A stretch of DNA of 64,000 nt from Paraburkholderia solisilvae (GTDB lineage Bacteria > Pseudomonadota > Gammaproteobacteria > Burkholderiales > Burkholderiaceae): contig NZ_CADIKF010000022.1 in NCBI RefSeq assembly GCF_902859875.1, positions 46,659 through 110,658 of the forward strand. Direction: 5' to 3'. Positions 39,222 to 48,451 of the stretch are shown here, in pieces. Every line of letters starts with the position of its first letter. The stretch's first letter is position 1. The notes under the pieces were generated by a model. That model was not told the DNA's origin. It was given only the letters and a program-made list of their open reading frames with translations, and did no database searches. Position numbers and translations under genes: made by a program.

Positions 39222-39292
39222 CGAGTGGAGTGCAGGCATGCGGATTGTGTCCGCTGCGATTGCAGGCATGAACGGATAACGGATGACCGATT

Positions 39293-39324
39293 CGGGAACT
39301 GAAGCGACCTCGCTTCGGTTCCCG
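39293..39324. terminator. Strong hairpin between convergent genes
   Basis: CGGGAAC-T-GAAGCGA paired with TCGCTTC-G-GTTCCCG around a CC loop. It lies between the binding-protein stop and the tetR stop. No U-run follows in either direction, so it may block convergent transcription rather than be a canonical terminator. Confidence 0.6.
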
Positions 39325-39365
39325 TTGCGGGCGTCGCTCACGTGCGCGTTTTCAATGCGCGTCCG

Positions 39366-39932
39366 TTATCCGAGACTGCGCAATGCCATCTGCGCGATAT
39401 CGCGCAGCACGTCCGCGGGTGCGCCGGCGCGCGCCGCCACCCGGATACCGGATAACGTCGCGCCGAAAAAACGGGCGGCCGCGCGCTCATCGATATCGAT
39501 CGCGACTTCGCCGTCCGCTTTTGCCCTGGCGATGCAACGCTCGAGCGCGCTGTGCAACGTCTGCGCGGAGGTTTCGGAAAGCGCCGTGATCTCGGGATCG
39601 GAACGGCCAAATTCGCAGACCGCATGCGTGCCGAGACAGGTTCGTGCCGGCCCATCCACGACATCGCTCAACAGTTGCTCGATAGCTTTGCGTGCGGACG
39701 TCGAGCGATTGAGAATCTGCAAATACTCCGACAGACTGCTCGCGACGTAAGAGCGCAGCGCTTCGAGATACAAGCCGCGCTTGTCGCCAAACGCGTTATA
39801 TAGGCTCTGCCGGCTCAGGTTCATCGCCTTCAGCAGATATTCAGTGGACGTGCCCGCGTAACCGTGTTCGGAGAAGGCTTCGATCGCCTGCTCCAATGCT
39901 TCGTCGCGGTCGAATTCTCGAGGTCTTGCCAT
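39366..39932 (-). CDS. TetR-family transcriptional regulator
   Basis: 188 aa from MARPREFDRDEALEQAIEAFSEHGYAGTSTEYLLKAMNLSRQSLYNAFGDKRGLYLEAL, the N-terminal helix-turn-helix of the TetR/AcrR family. The C-terminal ligand domain includes CLGTHAVCEFGRSDPEI. It is transcribed in the same direction as the MFS operon but downstream of it, so its target is uncertain. It could control the MFS/CDPS operon. Confidence 0.9.
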   Translation of the reverse strand: MARPREFDRDEALEQAIEAFSEHGYAGTSTEYLLKAMNLSRQSLYNAFGDKRGLYLEALRSYVASSLSEYLQILNRSTSARKAIEQLLSDVVDGPARTCLGTHAVCEFGRSDPEITALSETSAQTLHSALERCIARAKADGEVAIDIDERAAARFFGATLSGIRVAARAGAPADVLRDIAQMALRSLG

Positions 39933-40278
39933 AGCTTCGAAGCATTGCAGATATACCAATCTGCCAATCGTTATGGTGGTGGACGGGATGGGAAAAGCGG
40001 ATTCAGGACAGGTGCGGTATCTATCCCGTCCCGGCCCGTAGAAAGAGGTTCCGCTGCCCGGTATGGTTCGAGCCGGCCGGCCAGGCAGCGACGGTTGAAC
40101 TATGACATCGATCGTGCAGACGTGTTTCAACCGCGTGGGTTCAGTTGAGCCTGCGCGGTATTTGATAGCGGCAACCGAGTGCTTTGATCGCAGATCCCGC
40201 GGCCCGACCAGGAACCGCGATCTCACGCGCCACGCAGTCGCATTCGACGCGGCGTCGCGCGCCTCGCGCTTCATGCAT
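39933..40278. other. Intergenic region between the MFS and tetR genes
   Basis: About 345 bases holding the tetR promoter. AT-rich stretch at 39945-39975. No recognised gene, terminator or repeat. Confidence 0.5.
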
Positions 40279-41673
40279 CTAGTCGATGCACACTTCGCTT
40301 TGCTTCTCCCGCGCATCATGCGTCGCACCTGCAGCGGGCTTGCGCGACAGCACCCGATACAACACGCCCGCCACAAGGATGATCGCCGCCAGTGCGAACA
40401 TCAATGTTCGATAGCTGTTGCGGAAGTCGTCGACGTGCCGCATCAGGTATACGGCGAATGCAATGCCGCTTGCGCCGCCGATGTTGTGCACGGTCCACGA
40501 TGTGCCCATCGCAACGGCCGCCTTGTCGCGCGGCAAAGCGCTCAGCGAAACGAGTGTCGACGGTCCGAGAATCGCCCCCCAGCCGATACCGAACAGGACG
40601 AGCGGCACAATGAACCACCGTGCGTCCAGTTTCGTTGCAGCCGTTGCAAGCAGTACCGATGCGACCGCAAACAGGGCGAAGCCGGCCGTGATGATGCGCG
40701 ACGGCCCGACACGTTCGCTCCGGCTACCGATCCACGACGACGTTATCGAAAAAGTCACCGTCGCCGGCAGCAGGAACAGGCCAACCGCCATGTCGCTCTG
40801 GTGAAGTTGATTCGAGAGGAATATCGGCAAGGTAAGCAAAACGATGCAGTAGTAAAACGCGAGAAAAAAGGTGGCCAGCAGTGCGGACAGGAACCGGGTC
40901 TCGCGAAAGAAGTGAAACTCGATGATAGGATCGCGCGTGCCCAGTTCGTGCCGGACGAACAACCCCAGTGCAACGATTGAAACGGGCAGCAGCCATTGGT
41001 GAAATCCGGTCCCGTCAAGGGACAGGTAGCTCACGAGGGTCGTCAGTCCAAGCACGAGCAGCAGGCAGCCGGTTACGTCCAGACGTTTGTGCTCGCTTGC
41101 CTTGAACTCCGGAATGGCCCATGCGCACAGTGTCAGGCTCAGCAAAATAAACGGGATGTTGATCAGGAACGCGTCGCGCCAATCCAGCGCGCCGGCGAAA
41201 ATGCCGCCGATAATCGGACCGAGCGCCAGCCCGACACCGTTCGCCCCGAACAGAATGCCGAGTGCCTTGCCTTGTTCGTGCTCGTCGAACGTATAGCTGA
41301 TAATCGCACCCGACACCGTGTACAGGATCGCGCAACCGACGCCCTGCACGAAACGGTACAACACCAGCGCCCAGAACTGGCTGGCAATGCCCGCAAGCAG
41401 CGACGCGACGCCGAAAATCACCAGCCCCGCGATCAGCAGCCGCTTGCGGCCCAGGTTGTCGGCAAGCGTGCCGACCGGCACCATGAACGCCGACAACGCA
41501 ACCATGAAGATCGACGTCACCCACTGCGTCGTCTGAAGCGGAGTGGAGAAATCCCGGCCGATCGCCGGCAGGATCGTATTGACGACCGTGAGGTCGATGC
41601 ATCCAAGGAAGCTCGCGATACAGATACCGGTCAGGCCCAGATACTTTCGAAGGCTGTCAGGTGCACAACTCAT
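40279..41673 (-). CDS. MFS drug exporter (DHA2-like), likely exporter of the cyclodipeptide product
   Basis: 464 aa with about 14 membrane segments. Motif C of DHA2 exporters, SFLGCIDLTVVNTILPAIG, lies in TM1; motif A reads GTLADNLGRKRLL; and GLALGPIIGGIFAGALDWRDAFLINIP is present. Its ATG overlaps the cyclodipeptide synthase stop (ATGA), which strongly implies export or resistance for that product, comparable to the exporter of bicyclomycin clusters. Confidence 0.9.
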   Translation of the reverse strand: MSCAPDSLRKYLGLTGICIASFLGCIDLTVVNTILPAIGRDFSTPLQTTQWVTSIFMVALSAFMVPVGTLADNLGRKRLLIAGLVIFGVASLLAGIASQFWALVLYRFVQGVGCAILYTVSGAIISYTFDEHEQGKALGILFGANGVGLALGPIIGGIFAGALDWRDAFLINIPFILLSLTLCAWAIPEFKASEHKRLDVTGCLLLVLGLTTLVSYLSLDGTGFHQWLLPVSIVALGLFVRHELGTRDPIIEFHFFRETRFLSALLATFFLAFYYCIVLLTLPIFLSNQLHQSDMAVGLFLLPATVTFSITSSWIGSRSERVGPSRIITAGFALFAVASVLLATAATKLDARWFIVPLVLFGIGWGAILGPSTLVSLSALPRDKAAVAMGTSWTVHNIGGASGIAFAVYLMRHVDDFRNSYRTLMFALAAIILVAGVLYRVLSRKPAAGATHDAREKQSEVCID

Positions 41674-42380
41674 GCAATTTCCCCCTCTGTTTCCTCATGT
41701 TCGTTGTGCGCGGCACTCCTCTTTCTGAACTTGATCGCCAGCCAGTTCGCACGTTCATCGCCGTCATTCTGGACGAAGAGTTCCCGCGTCTTGCTCATCG
41801 CGGCTGTCATCTGCTTCGGGTAAAGAATGAAGTCGATACCGTCGCGCGCCCACATCGGCATGATGATGGGGCACTCTTCGAGAATGTAGAACAGCGAACG
41901 ATAAAACGCCGCCTCGTGCTCGTGTGTGCCGGGCACAAGGCCGTTGCGCTCGGCAAACACGCCGATCGTGTCGTTGATCGCGCTGCGGTATTCATGGTTC
42001 GAGTAATACTCGTTGGTGATCATATGGTAGTACTGCGCATAATCAACGCGCCGCAACAGCTCGTCCCATCGTACGATTTCACGCTGCATCGACAGCCTCG
42101 AGAGGATGCCCTCGTTCTGCGTGAGCCATGCATCGCCCCGGTCGAGACTGCGCCGGTAGTTGCTGTCGGCGCAGCCGTCAGCGTAGTTGTGCCGCTGCAG
42201 CGTGTCGGCGACCGCGATGACGCATTCGCCAAACCCTGCCGCGTTAATTTTGTCGATGGTCGCCGATAACTTGTTGCCCTCGTGATAATCCTTTCCAACG
42301 CTGATCAGCAGCAGCGCCCTCTTGCCGACGTACTGATGCGACTGGAATTTTCCCTGGGCTTGCAAAGAGACTTTGTACAC
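41670..42380 (-). CDS. tRNA-dependent cyclodipeptide synthase (XYP type)
   Basis: 236 aa from a GTG (42380) with GGAG 7 bases upstream; the longer frame upstream overlaps the oxygenase gene and is spurious. CDPS landmarks by eye against AlbC are the nucleophile region LLISVGKDYHEGNK with S27, then VIAVADTLQRHNY, Y165-x3-E169 in FYILEECP, and Y187-P188. Residue 30 is Lys rather than Asn and Y is followed by P, so it belongs to the XYP, not the NYH, subfamily. It would use two aminoacyl-tRNAs to make a diketopiperazine. Product unknown. Confidence 0.82.
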   Translation of the reverse strand: MYKVSLQAQGKFQSHQYVGKRALLLISVGKDYHEGNKLSATIDKINAAGFGECVIAVADTLQRHNYADGCADSNYRRSLDRGDAWLTQNEGILSRLSMQREIVRWDELLRRVDYAQYYHMITNEYYSNHEYRSAINDTIGVFAERNGLVPGTHEHEAAFYRSLFYILEECPIIMPMWARDGIDFILYPKQMTAAMSKTRELFVQNDGDERANWLAIKFRKRSAAHNEHEETEGEIA

Positions 42381-42382
42381 AG

Positions 42383-43186
42383 TTAGCTCCAATAGACTAA
42401 GGGTTCGGCTTCGGACGTCATACCGATGAAGGCGCTGAGCGTGACCCTGTCCTTGTCCAGAACCGGGCGCACAGCATGAACGAAACGCGGGTTGAGAAAG
42501 ATCAGGTCTCCGGTATCGGGCTTGACGACGACGTCGGGCGGGCGCATGTTTTTGCGGCTGATTCCGTAGTGCCGGTCGCCCTGCAACGCTGCGTATTCGC
42601 TCTTGCCGGGCGCGACGTTCCACAATTCCAGCTCGCCGCCGCGCGCTGGAACCTGCAGATAGACGTTGGCCGACAACTGGTGACGCAGCGTCGATCGGAT
42701 ACCTTTCGGCAATGTCCACTCGAGATTGTCGATATGCGGTTCGAGATCGATACCTGGCGTCAGGTAGCGGCAAACGCCGACGAAGCATTTCTGACCATCG
42801 ACGCTAAGGAGTCGTGCGCCCTCGGGCCATACGTCGTCGAGAAGCGTACGGAGCCGATCGACCGGCGACGCGAGGTCGCCGAAAAGCCTGCGCACCCGCT
42901 GGATGTTGCCAGGTGCGTGCTGGTGATAGGCGCGCCGGACCTCGTCCGAGCGAATCTCGGCATACGCTATGCCGAGTCGGGTGAACTCGGTGGCATGGCC
43001 GAGTGCGCCCCGTTCAGGGTGTGCAAGCAGATGCTCCTCGGCGCAGCGGATGACGGATGGCGACGCGAACCCGGGAATGCGTATGGCTAGTGTGTCGCCT
43101 CGGCACAAAGCCAGCAGGTGATCGGCCCGTAGTGCTGTTTCATCCAGTTCGAGTACCGCGCAGTCTGAATTTTTTTGATCTCGCAT
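42383..43186 (-). CDS. 2-oxoglutarate/Fe(II)-dependent oxygenase, putative cyclodipeptide tailoring enzyme
   Basis: 267 aa from MRDQKNSDCA. The facial triad is visible as H151-x-D153 in LEPHIDNLEW and H237 in FLNPRFVHAVRP, with R247 ten residues later to hold 2-oxoglutarate. The stop is 2 bases from the synthase start, so the two are co-translated. It probably hydroxylates or desaturates the diketopiperazine, or an amino acid precursor. The N-terminal 100 residues match no motif I know. Upstream DNA is unusually AT-rich. Confidence 0.78.
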   Translation of the reverse strand: MRDQKNSDCAVLELDETALRADHLLALCRGDTLAIRIPGFASPSVIRCAEEHLLAHPERGALGHATEFTRLGIAYAEIRSDEVRRAYHQHAPGNIQRVRRLFGDLASPVDRLRTLLDDVWPEGARLLSVDGQKCFVGVCRYLTPGIDLEPHIDNLEWTLPKGIRSTLRHQLSANVYLQVPARGGELELWNVAPGKSEYAALQGDRHYGISRKNMRPPDVVVKPDTGDLIFLNPRFVHAVRPVLDKDRVTLSAFIGMTSEAEPLVYWS

Positions 43187-44225
43187 TGTTTTTATCGTAA
43201 GCAATAAAATTATTTAAAACGTATTCGCCATTATTTAGAATAAAAACCAACCAAATGACATCTGCGACAGATTTGACCTGATAAAACGGCATTGACTAGC
43301 CGATCTGAATTCGACGTTTCACTGACCGAACAGATCGCGGGCTCGTGCGACACACGGATACGGTACGCCGGCGCACGACATGCATGCAAAGCGGCCAGCC
43401 TTTTGGAATAGCCGCTTCTGCAACAGGCGAGCCCTACTCTTCGCATTCCCCGCGTCCCTTTGCGGATTAGATCATCCATTCTTATCTCGAAAACCTACTC
43501 AATAGGTAGCTTGATAAAAAACGGAAACTTTATTTCTCACTTTGCGAAGAGAAAATTCCTAATTAGAAGTAACAGTAGATGGATTTAGCCTAAATCCTTA
43601 GAGAGAATTTCGGAAAAATGTGAGAGAACGGGATGGATGACGGAAGATGCAAATCGAGAAAAATTCGGGATTTCTACTCGATTATTGATGGCGGACAAAT
43701 GCGGATGAGCTTGCGGGAGATCACCGCACGATCGGGCGACGCTTCTCAGGCTGCCTTCGCGGCAGGGATCGCCCGCCTCGGGCGTGGCGTACGCGATCTG
43801 CGCGCCGACCTCCGTTGACCGCGGTCAACCTGAATGGCGCGCAGCAGCTGACGAATACGAAGACGGCAATACTTAAACGAAAAGGCCGAGCGCGAAAGGA
43901 AGTTTTGAGCATTGCGTGCGTTCTCACCGAAGGCCCACTTGCGACAAAGGTCGGTACGTCACGAATTGGCATGAACGTATGCAATGTTGGTAAAAGCGTG
44001 CCTTACGCCCGCGCGCACGACTCTCGATACTTCATCGCGTAGTGTGTCGATCAGTCGAACGCCGTCATGGCAGCCACACCGCCATCAAGTCGCGAAAGAT
44101 CCGGTCGCCCAGCCAAGCCAGCGACCGCCGTACTGCTGTCGAAAATCGTTGGCCTGTCGCTAACAGTGGCTCCCTCGGTACAGCAGCGCGGGCTAGCCGC
44201 ATTGATCTTCATATCAGAGTAAAAA
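43187..44225. other. AT-rich intergenic region of about 1 kb
   Basis: Base composition drops well below the rest of the window, especially 43190-43260 and 43480-43640. It separates the divergent CDPS operon and diiron oxygenase gene and should hold both promoters. Two short open frames (43633-43818 and 43815-44042) lack ribosome sites and family features. The AT-richness suggests acquired DNA or a silenced (H-NS-like bound) promoter region. Confidence 0.6.
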
Positions 44226-45161
44226 ATGAACACAGCATCCCCTTCCGATGTCAGCACGGACCGATATGATCGGTGTATCGCGGCTTCAAAGCGTGTGCGA
44301 TGGGATATCGATTCAGACGTGATTCGCGGGCGTTCTTTCGATGCCACACAGAAGTTCCTGCCTGATGGACTCACGCTTCTCGGGGGCGCGCATTGGCTTT
44401 CGGCGGAAGAAAAGCGCCACCTGAGCCAGATTCAAGGTCGAACTTACGCGAATATGTTCGGGCTGGTCGAACGGTTCATCGACGCGAAAATACTTGAGAT
44501 AACCCAGCATCACTGGCTCGGCGATCAGACTGCGCTCGAAGCACTCGTGCGCTTCAGCGATGAGGAGCTTAAGCACCAGGAGCTGTTTCGTCGCATCGAA
44601 TTGCTGATCGCCGACGGTATGCCTGCGGGTTACTCGTTCGCCTGGGACCCCAATACAATCGGTGCGTCCGTTTTGAGCAAGAGCACCTGGGCAGTCCTTG
44701 GCCTGACTTTGCTCATCGAGTTATTTAGCCAGGCTCACTACCGCGAGAGCATAGAGCCCGATGTCGAGCTATCGCCGCTGTTCAAGGATGTCTTTCTCTT
44801 TCATTGGAAAGAAGAGAGTCAGCATGCCATTCTTGACGAACTCGAATGGGTGCGCGTCGACTCCGCCCTGTCCGAGCAGGCGCGCGATATCGCGGTCGAC
44901 GAACTGATCGAACTGATATTGGCCGTCGACGGCATCGTGCAGAGCCAGGCGAACGCGGATTGCAGCTACTTCAAAATGAGCTGCGCGCGCCCGCTAGACG
45001 ATGCCGAGGAAGCGCATCTGCAGACACTGCTGCGAAAGGCGTACCGCTCGCAGTACATTCTCTCGGGTGCACGCCATGCCGGTTTCGTCAAGGTACTCAG
45101 TCGCCTCACCACGCACGCGCAGAAGGAACGGTTTTTCGCCACGATCGAAAAACTCGCGTAG
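44226..45161 (+). CDS. AurF-like ferritin-fold diiron oxygenase
   Basis: 311 aa. Diiron ligand pattern: E82, E114-x2-H117 (SDEELKHQELF), E165, and H193-x3-E197-x2-H200 (FHWKEESQHAI). The H-x3-E-x2-H spacing equals AurF (H223, E227, H230), the arylamine N-oxygenase. All-helical with no signal peptide. It lies 1 kb from the cyclodipeptide operon and could be a second tailoring enzyme, for instance an N-oxygenase, or an unrelated neighbour. Confidence 0.7.
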   Translation: MNTASPSDVSTDRYDRCIAASKRVRWDIDSDVIRGRSFDATQKFLPDGLTLLGGAHWLSAEEKRHLSQIQGRTYANMFGLVERFIDAKILEITQHHWLGDQTALEALVRFSDEELKHQELFRRIELLIADGMPAGYSFAWDPNTIGASVLSKSTWAVLGLTLLIELFSQAHYRESIEPDVELSPLFKDVFLFHWKEESQHAILDELEWVRVDSALSEQARDIAVDELIELILAVDGIVQSQANADCSYFKMSCARPLDDAEEAHLQTLLRKAYRSQYILSGARHAGFVKVLSRLTTHAQKERFFATIEKLA

Positions 45162-45316
45162 CGAATGGCGGCCAAGCCGCCGCTTACCTCCCCGCGGACT
45201 GCTGGTTGCATGTTAGGGTGTCGTGCATGGGAACGGATGACGGGTAAAATCTGATCGACAGCATCACGCATCCCATCCCGTGCAAGTCCTCTTCTTTTGT
45301 CGTGGAAGACCCGCCT

Positions 45317-46351
45317 ATGGTCCAACGCCGCAACCATCCGGTAAGCGTGTTAATCGTTGCTCTGCCGGAGACGGCTGGCTCTGCTCTTTACGGAATGGTC
45401 GACGTCCTTTCGGTCTCGGGCAGCCTCTGGGAAGTGATGGTCGGCTCAGGCGAAGAGCGCCAACTGTTCACCACGCGCATCGTTGGACGCTCGACCACAC
45501 CGTTTTCCTGCAAACATGGCATTCCGGTCACGCCTGATTGTTCAGTTCACGACAATCCGTTTGCTGACGTGGTGATCTTGCCGGAAATCTGGCTGCGTCC
45601 GGAAGACTCCATCAAAGGGCGGTACGACGACTTGATGGAATGGTTGCGCGTCTGTTATCGCAGGGGCGCGTCTATTTACTCGGCTTGCTCAGGCTCGATC
45701 CTGCTGGCCGAGTCTGGCCTGTTGAATGGCCGTGATGCGACGTCGCACTGGGGATATGAGGAACTGTTTCGACGGGAGTATCCAAAGGTCAAATTTCACA
45801 GCACCCCGAACATCTGTTTTGCCAGTGCAGAGGGACGTATTGCCACTGCTGGCGGCGTGATGTCGTGGCACGACCTTGCGATCCATATCATCGCGCGGCA
45901 TTGCGGCCTCGGAGAAGCCATCCATATTGCCAAGACCTATCTGCTCAGATGGCACAGCGAAGGTCAGCTTCCCTACACAAACCTTCTGAGTCGCCGCCAT
46001 CACGCGGATACCGTCGTGCGAACCTGCGAACGATGGCTGGAAAAGAATTTCAACTCTCAGGGAGCGGTTGCCGCGGCAGTACGGGCATCCGGCATTCCCG
46101 AACGTTCGCTCAAGCGGCGGTTCCTCGCCGCGACAGAGACGACGCTAATCGAATACGTGCAAAGATTGCGAATCGAAAGTGCCAAGCGTCAGCTGGAGAC
46201 AAGCGATAAATCGCTGGACGAAATCAGCAATGAAATCGGCTATAGGGAGACGGCGTTCTTCCGTCGGCTCTTTAAACGGCATACCGGATTGACGCCGACA
46301 GAGTACCGACGGATGTTCGCTCCCTATGCGGCCGGCGTCTCGCCAATGTGA
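45317..46351 (+). CDS. GlxA-type AraC-family regulator (DJ-1/PfpI domain plus AraC HTH)
   Basis: About 344 aa from MVQRRNHP with GGAAG upstream; a GTG 5 codons earlier is possible. The N-terminal half is a DJ-1/PfpI-like domain with GASIYSACSGSILLAESGLLNGRDATSHW, including the cysteine of the elbow. The C-terminal half is an AraC domain (LEKNFNSQGAVAAAVRASGIPERSLKRRFLAATETTLIEYVQRLRIESAKRQL and ISNEIGYRETAFFRRLFKRHTGLTPTEYR). Follows the diiron oxygenase gene, same strand. Confidence 0.9.
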   Translation: MVQRRNHPVSVLIVALPETAGSALYGMVDVLSVSGSLWEVMVGSGEERQLFTTRIVGRSTTPFSCKHGIPVTPDCSVHDNPFADVVILPEIWLRPEDSIKGRYDDLMEWLRVCYRRGASIYSACSGSILLAESGLLNGRDATSHWGYEELFRREYPKVKFHSTPNICFASAEGRIATAGGVMSWHDLAIHIIARHCGLGEAIHIAKTYLLRWHSEGQLPYTNLLSRRHHADTVVRTCERWLEKNFNSQGAVAAAVRASGIPERSLKRRFLAATETTLIEYVQRLRIESAKRQLETSDKSLDEISNEIGYRETAFFRRLFKRHTGLTPTEYRRMFAPYAAGVSPM

Positions 46352-46710
46352 AGCGGATGGGTGGTCTTGCGATCGGGGTTGTGCGCAATCAACGTCGTCT
46401 CTAACGGTAGTGAGGCAGGTGCAGTCGTACGGCCTGCACCTATCGATGCCGGAGCGCCGCGCGCGGCGCAACAACCTTGCATCTATGCGGGGAAGCGAGA
46501 CCATCAAGACGATATGTCGCCGGACGCGCTGTCCCACTTACTCCTTCGCCGACAAGACGTTCCACTGGATTACCGGTCACTGCGTCCGGAATTTTTGGTC
46601 ACGGTAGGCGTTTTGTATATGCGGTGCGACGAGCACCGTTACGCGGATGCAGCGGATGTAGCACAGACCGAGCATCTGATCTGTAATTCTCCTAACAGGA
46701 ACGGCAGAAT
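46352..46710. other. Intergenic region before the first cupin gene
   Basis: About 360 bases. The segment GGCCTGCACCTATCGATGCC (46430-46449) resembles GGCCTGCACTCATCGATACC at 49499-49518, beside a TnpB remnant, so this may also be transposon debris. No gene supported. Confidence 0.4.
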
Positions 46711-47157
46711 ATGGATAACTTGGAACTGAACACCCATGATGATTTCACATGGCTGCAGACCCGACCTGGCGAACGTTGTACGATATTGATTCCCGCGGCG
46801 AAGACCGCCGGCGCGTACTCCGTTGTTGAAATTGTCTCTACCCCAGGCGACAGCACACCCACGCATGTTCATGAGACCGCTGACGAACACTACGTCATCC
46901 TTGAAGGCACAATGAGAATCAAATACGGTGACAAAGTATTCGATGCTCACGCTGGTGATTCGCTCACGCTTAAGCGTAACGTCCCGCATGCATGGGGCAA
47001 TCCCGGCAAAACGCCGCTTCGCATGCTGGCCACCACCACACCCGGCGGTGCCGAGGAAGTACTGATTGAGCTGGATGCGGGCCGCTTCCCCGATGCTGTC
47101 GCGCTAGCTGATCGACTTCAGATTCGACTGGTTGACGAAAAGCCTTTCCTTCCCTGA
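46711..47157 (+). CDS. Cupin-domain protein (copy 1)
   Basis: 148 aa. Cupin motif 1 reads PTHVHETADEHYVILEGTMRIKYG and motif 2 NVPHAWGNPGKTPLRMLATTTPGG, with His/His/Glu and a second His as likely metal ligands. Clearly related to the cupin at 52655. Preceded by a GlxA-type regulator gene. Function unknown; small cupins of this type may be dioxygenases, isomerases or sensors. Confidence 0.85.
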   Translation: MDNLELNTHDDFTWLQTRPGERCTILIPAAKTAGAYSVVEIVSTPGDSTPTHVHETADEHYVILEGTMRIKYGDKVFDAHAGDSLTLKRNVPHAWGNPGKTPLRMLATTTPGGAEEVLIELDAGRFPDAVALADRLQIRLVDEKPFLP

Positions 47158-47571
47158 TAAGGGATCCTCCTTAGCAGCGGGCGGGTGGAATAACCGCCCT
47201 ACTGCTTAGGCGCACGCTATCGCCTGATATGCCGCTGCGTTTCGGAGCTTCTGGCTGACAGTAGTCGGAAAGTTGCGCTGATAGGGTCAAGCGATTCAGG
47301 TCTGGCGCTTTCGGATCACGGCGTCATAGCCAATTCTCACGCGAGGCAAGCACCGTCCGAAGCCCCGACGAGCGCCATCATTACGTGGACCGTCATGGTG
47401 TCGCGAAAGGACTACCTGCACGATTCTCAGCGACTTGCAGGCCTCGTCCCCGCTTCCTCAAATGCCAATGTTTTTACTGTTTGAGGTTCGACCCGGTATA
47501 CCCGCATCCTTGTCGCTTTTCGCGCAAATCCTGGCGCCCGATCATGTTTCGAAAATCAGGCTCTCGCCCTT
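47158..47571. other. Intergenic region between cupin and SDR genes
   Basis: About 410 bases between convergent units. A short GC hairpin follows the cupin stop near 47175-47205 (AGCGGGCGG...CCGCCCTACTGCT). A frame at 47385-47612 has no ribosome site or recognisable features. Confidence 0.5.
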
Positions 47572-48318
47572 TTAAGGAATCTGACGCGTTGGTCGATACA
47601 GGATCTCGTTGACATCCATGTCCTCAGGCTGAGTTATGGCGAATTCGACAGCGCGCGCAAAAGACTCGGCCGAAATAGCGTTTGCCTCATAGAAAGCGCT
47701 GAGACCTTGCGCAATATCCGGCTCGCTCACGCCGCCCTGTAGTTCGGTGTCCACGGCACCTGGCGAGATCACCGTGGTGCGGATGTTCCAAGGCTTGACC
47801 TCCTGCCTCATCCCCTCCGAAACGGCCCTGACCGCGTGCTTGGTCGCGCTGTAGACAGCCCCGTTGAGCATCAACTTGTGGCCCGCCACGGACGACACGT
47901 TGACAATATGCCCCGATAGCTGGCGCTGCATGTGTGGCAAAGCCGCCGCGACGCCGTAGAGCACACCCTTGAGATTCACGTCGATCATGCGGTCCCAGTC
48001 TTCGACCCTCAGGCGTTCCAGCGGCGCGAGCGACATGAGCCCCGCATTATTAATAATGACGTCGACGCGGCCGAAAGTCTGCACCGCGCTATCGACGAGC
48101 TGTACCACCTGGTCGCGCACCGTCACGTCGGCGGCAATGGCCAGCGCGCGAGGCGCCTGCCGGTTTAGTTCCTCGGCCACCTCCTGCAGACGGTCGACGC
48201 GCCGCGCGCCGAGCACCACGCGCGCGCCCCGCGCGGCGAGGAAACCTGCGGCTGCCAAACCAAGGCCGCTGCTGGCGCCAGTGATGACAATGACTTTGCC
48301 GTCGACGTTGCCGCTCAT
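47572..48318 (-). CDS. Short-chain dehydrogenase/reductase (SDR)
   Basis: 248 aa from [31 protein letters not shown] with CGGGAGAA upstream. Cofactor motif [12 protein letters not shown] motif (VIINNAGLM), catalytic Ser in VNVSSVAG and Y-x3-K in [10 protein letters not shown]. YdfG/clavaldehyde-type SDR with broad substrate range. Divergent from the LysR gene at 48452, a classic regulator-target pair. Confidence 0.92.
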   Translation of the reverse strand: MSGNVDGKVIVITGASSGLGLAAAGFLAARGARVVLGARRVDRLQEVAEELNRQAPRALAIAADVTVRDQVVQLVDSAVQTFGRVDVIINNAGLMSLAPLERLRVEDWDRMIDVNLKGVLYGVAAALPHMQRQLSGHIVNVSSVAGHKLMLNGAVYSATKHAVRAVSEGMRQEVKPWNIRTTVISPGAVDTELQGGVSEPDIAQGLSAFYEANAISAESFARAVEFAITQPEDMDVNEILYRPTRQIP

Positions 48319-48451
48319 GGAGTTCTCCCGGTTGTATTCAATAGTTCGGGCAGATTCTAGGCAGTGGACAGTCAATCCGGTAGCTGTCTCTGGCTTGCTC
48401 CAATAGCAAGTTCAGGTTGATACTGAGCGCACGCTACTTTCGGGAGGCACT

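Noticed and set aside
41670..42788. A longer 372-aa version of the cyclodipeptide synthase
   Set aside because: The first 136 residues are the shadow of the oxygenase gene. GTG 42380 has a proper GGAG site and matches the family start.
43633..44042. Two small open frames in the AT-rich gap
   Set aside because: No ribosome sites, no recognisable motifs and no support from composition.
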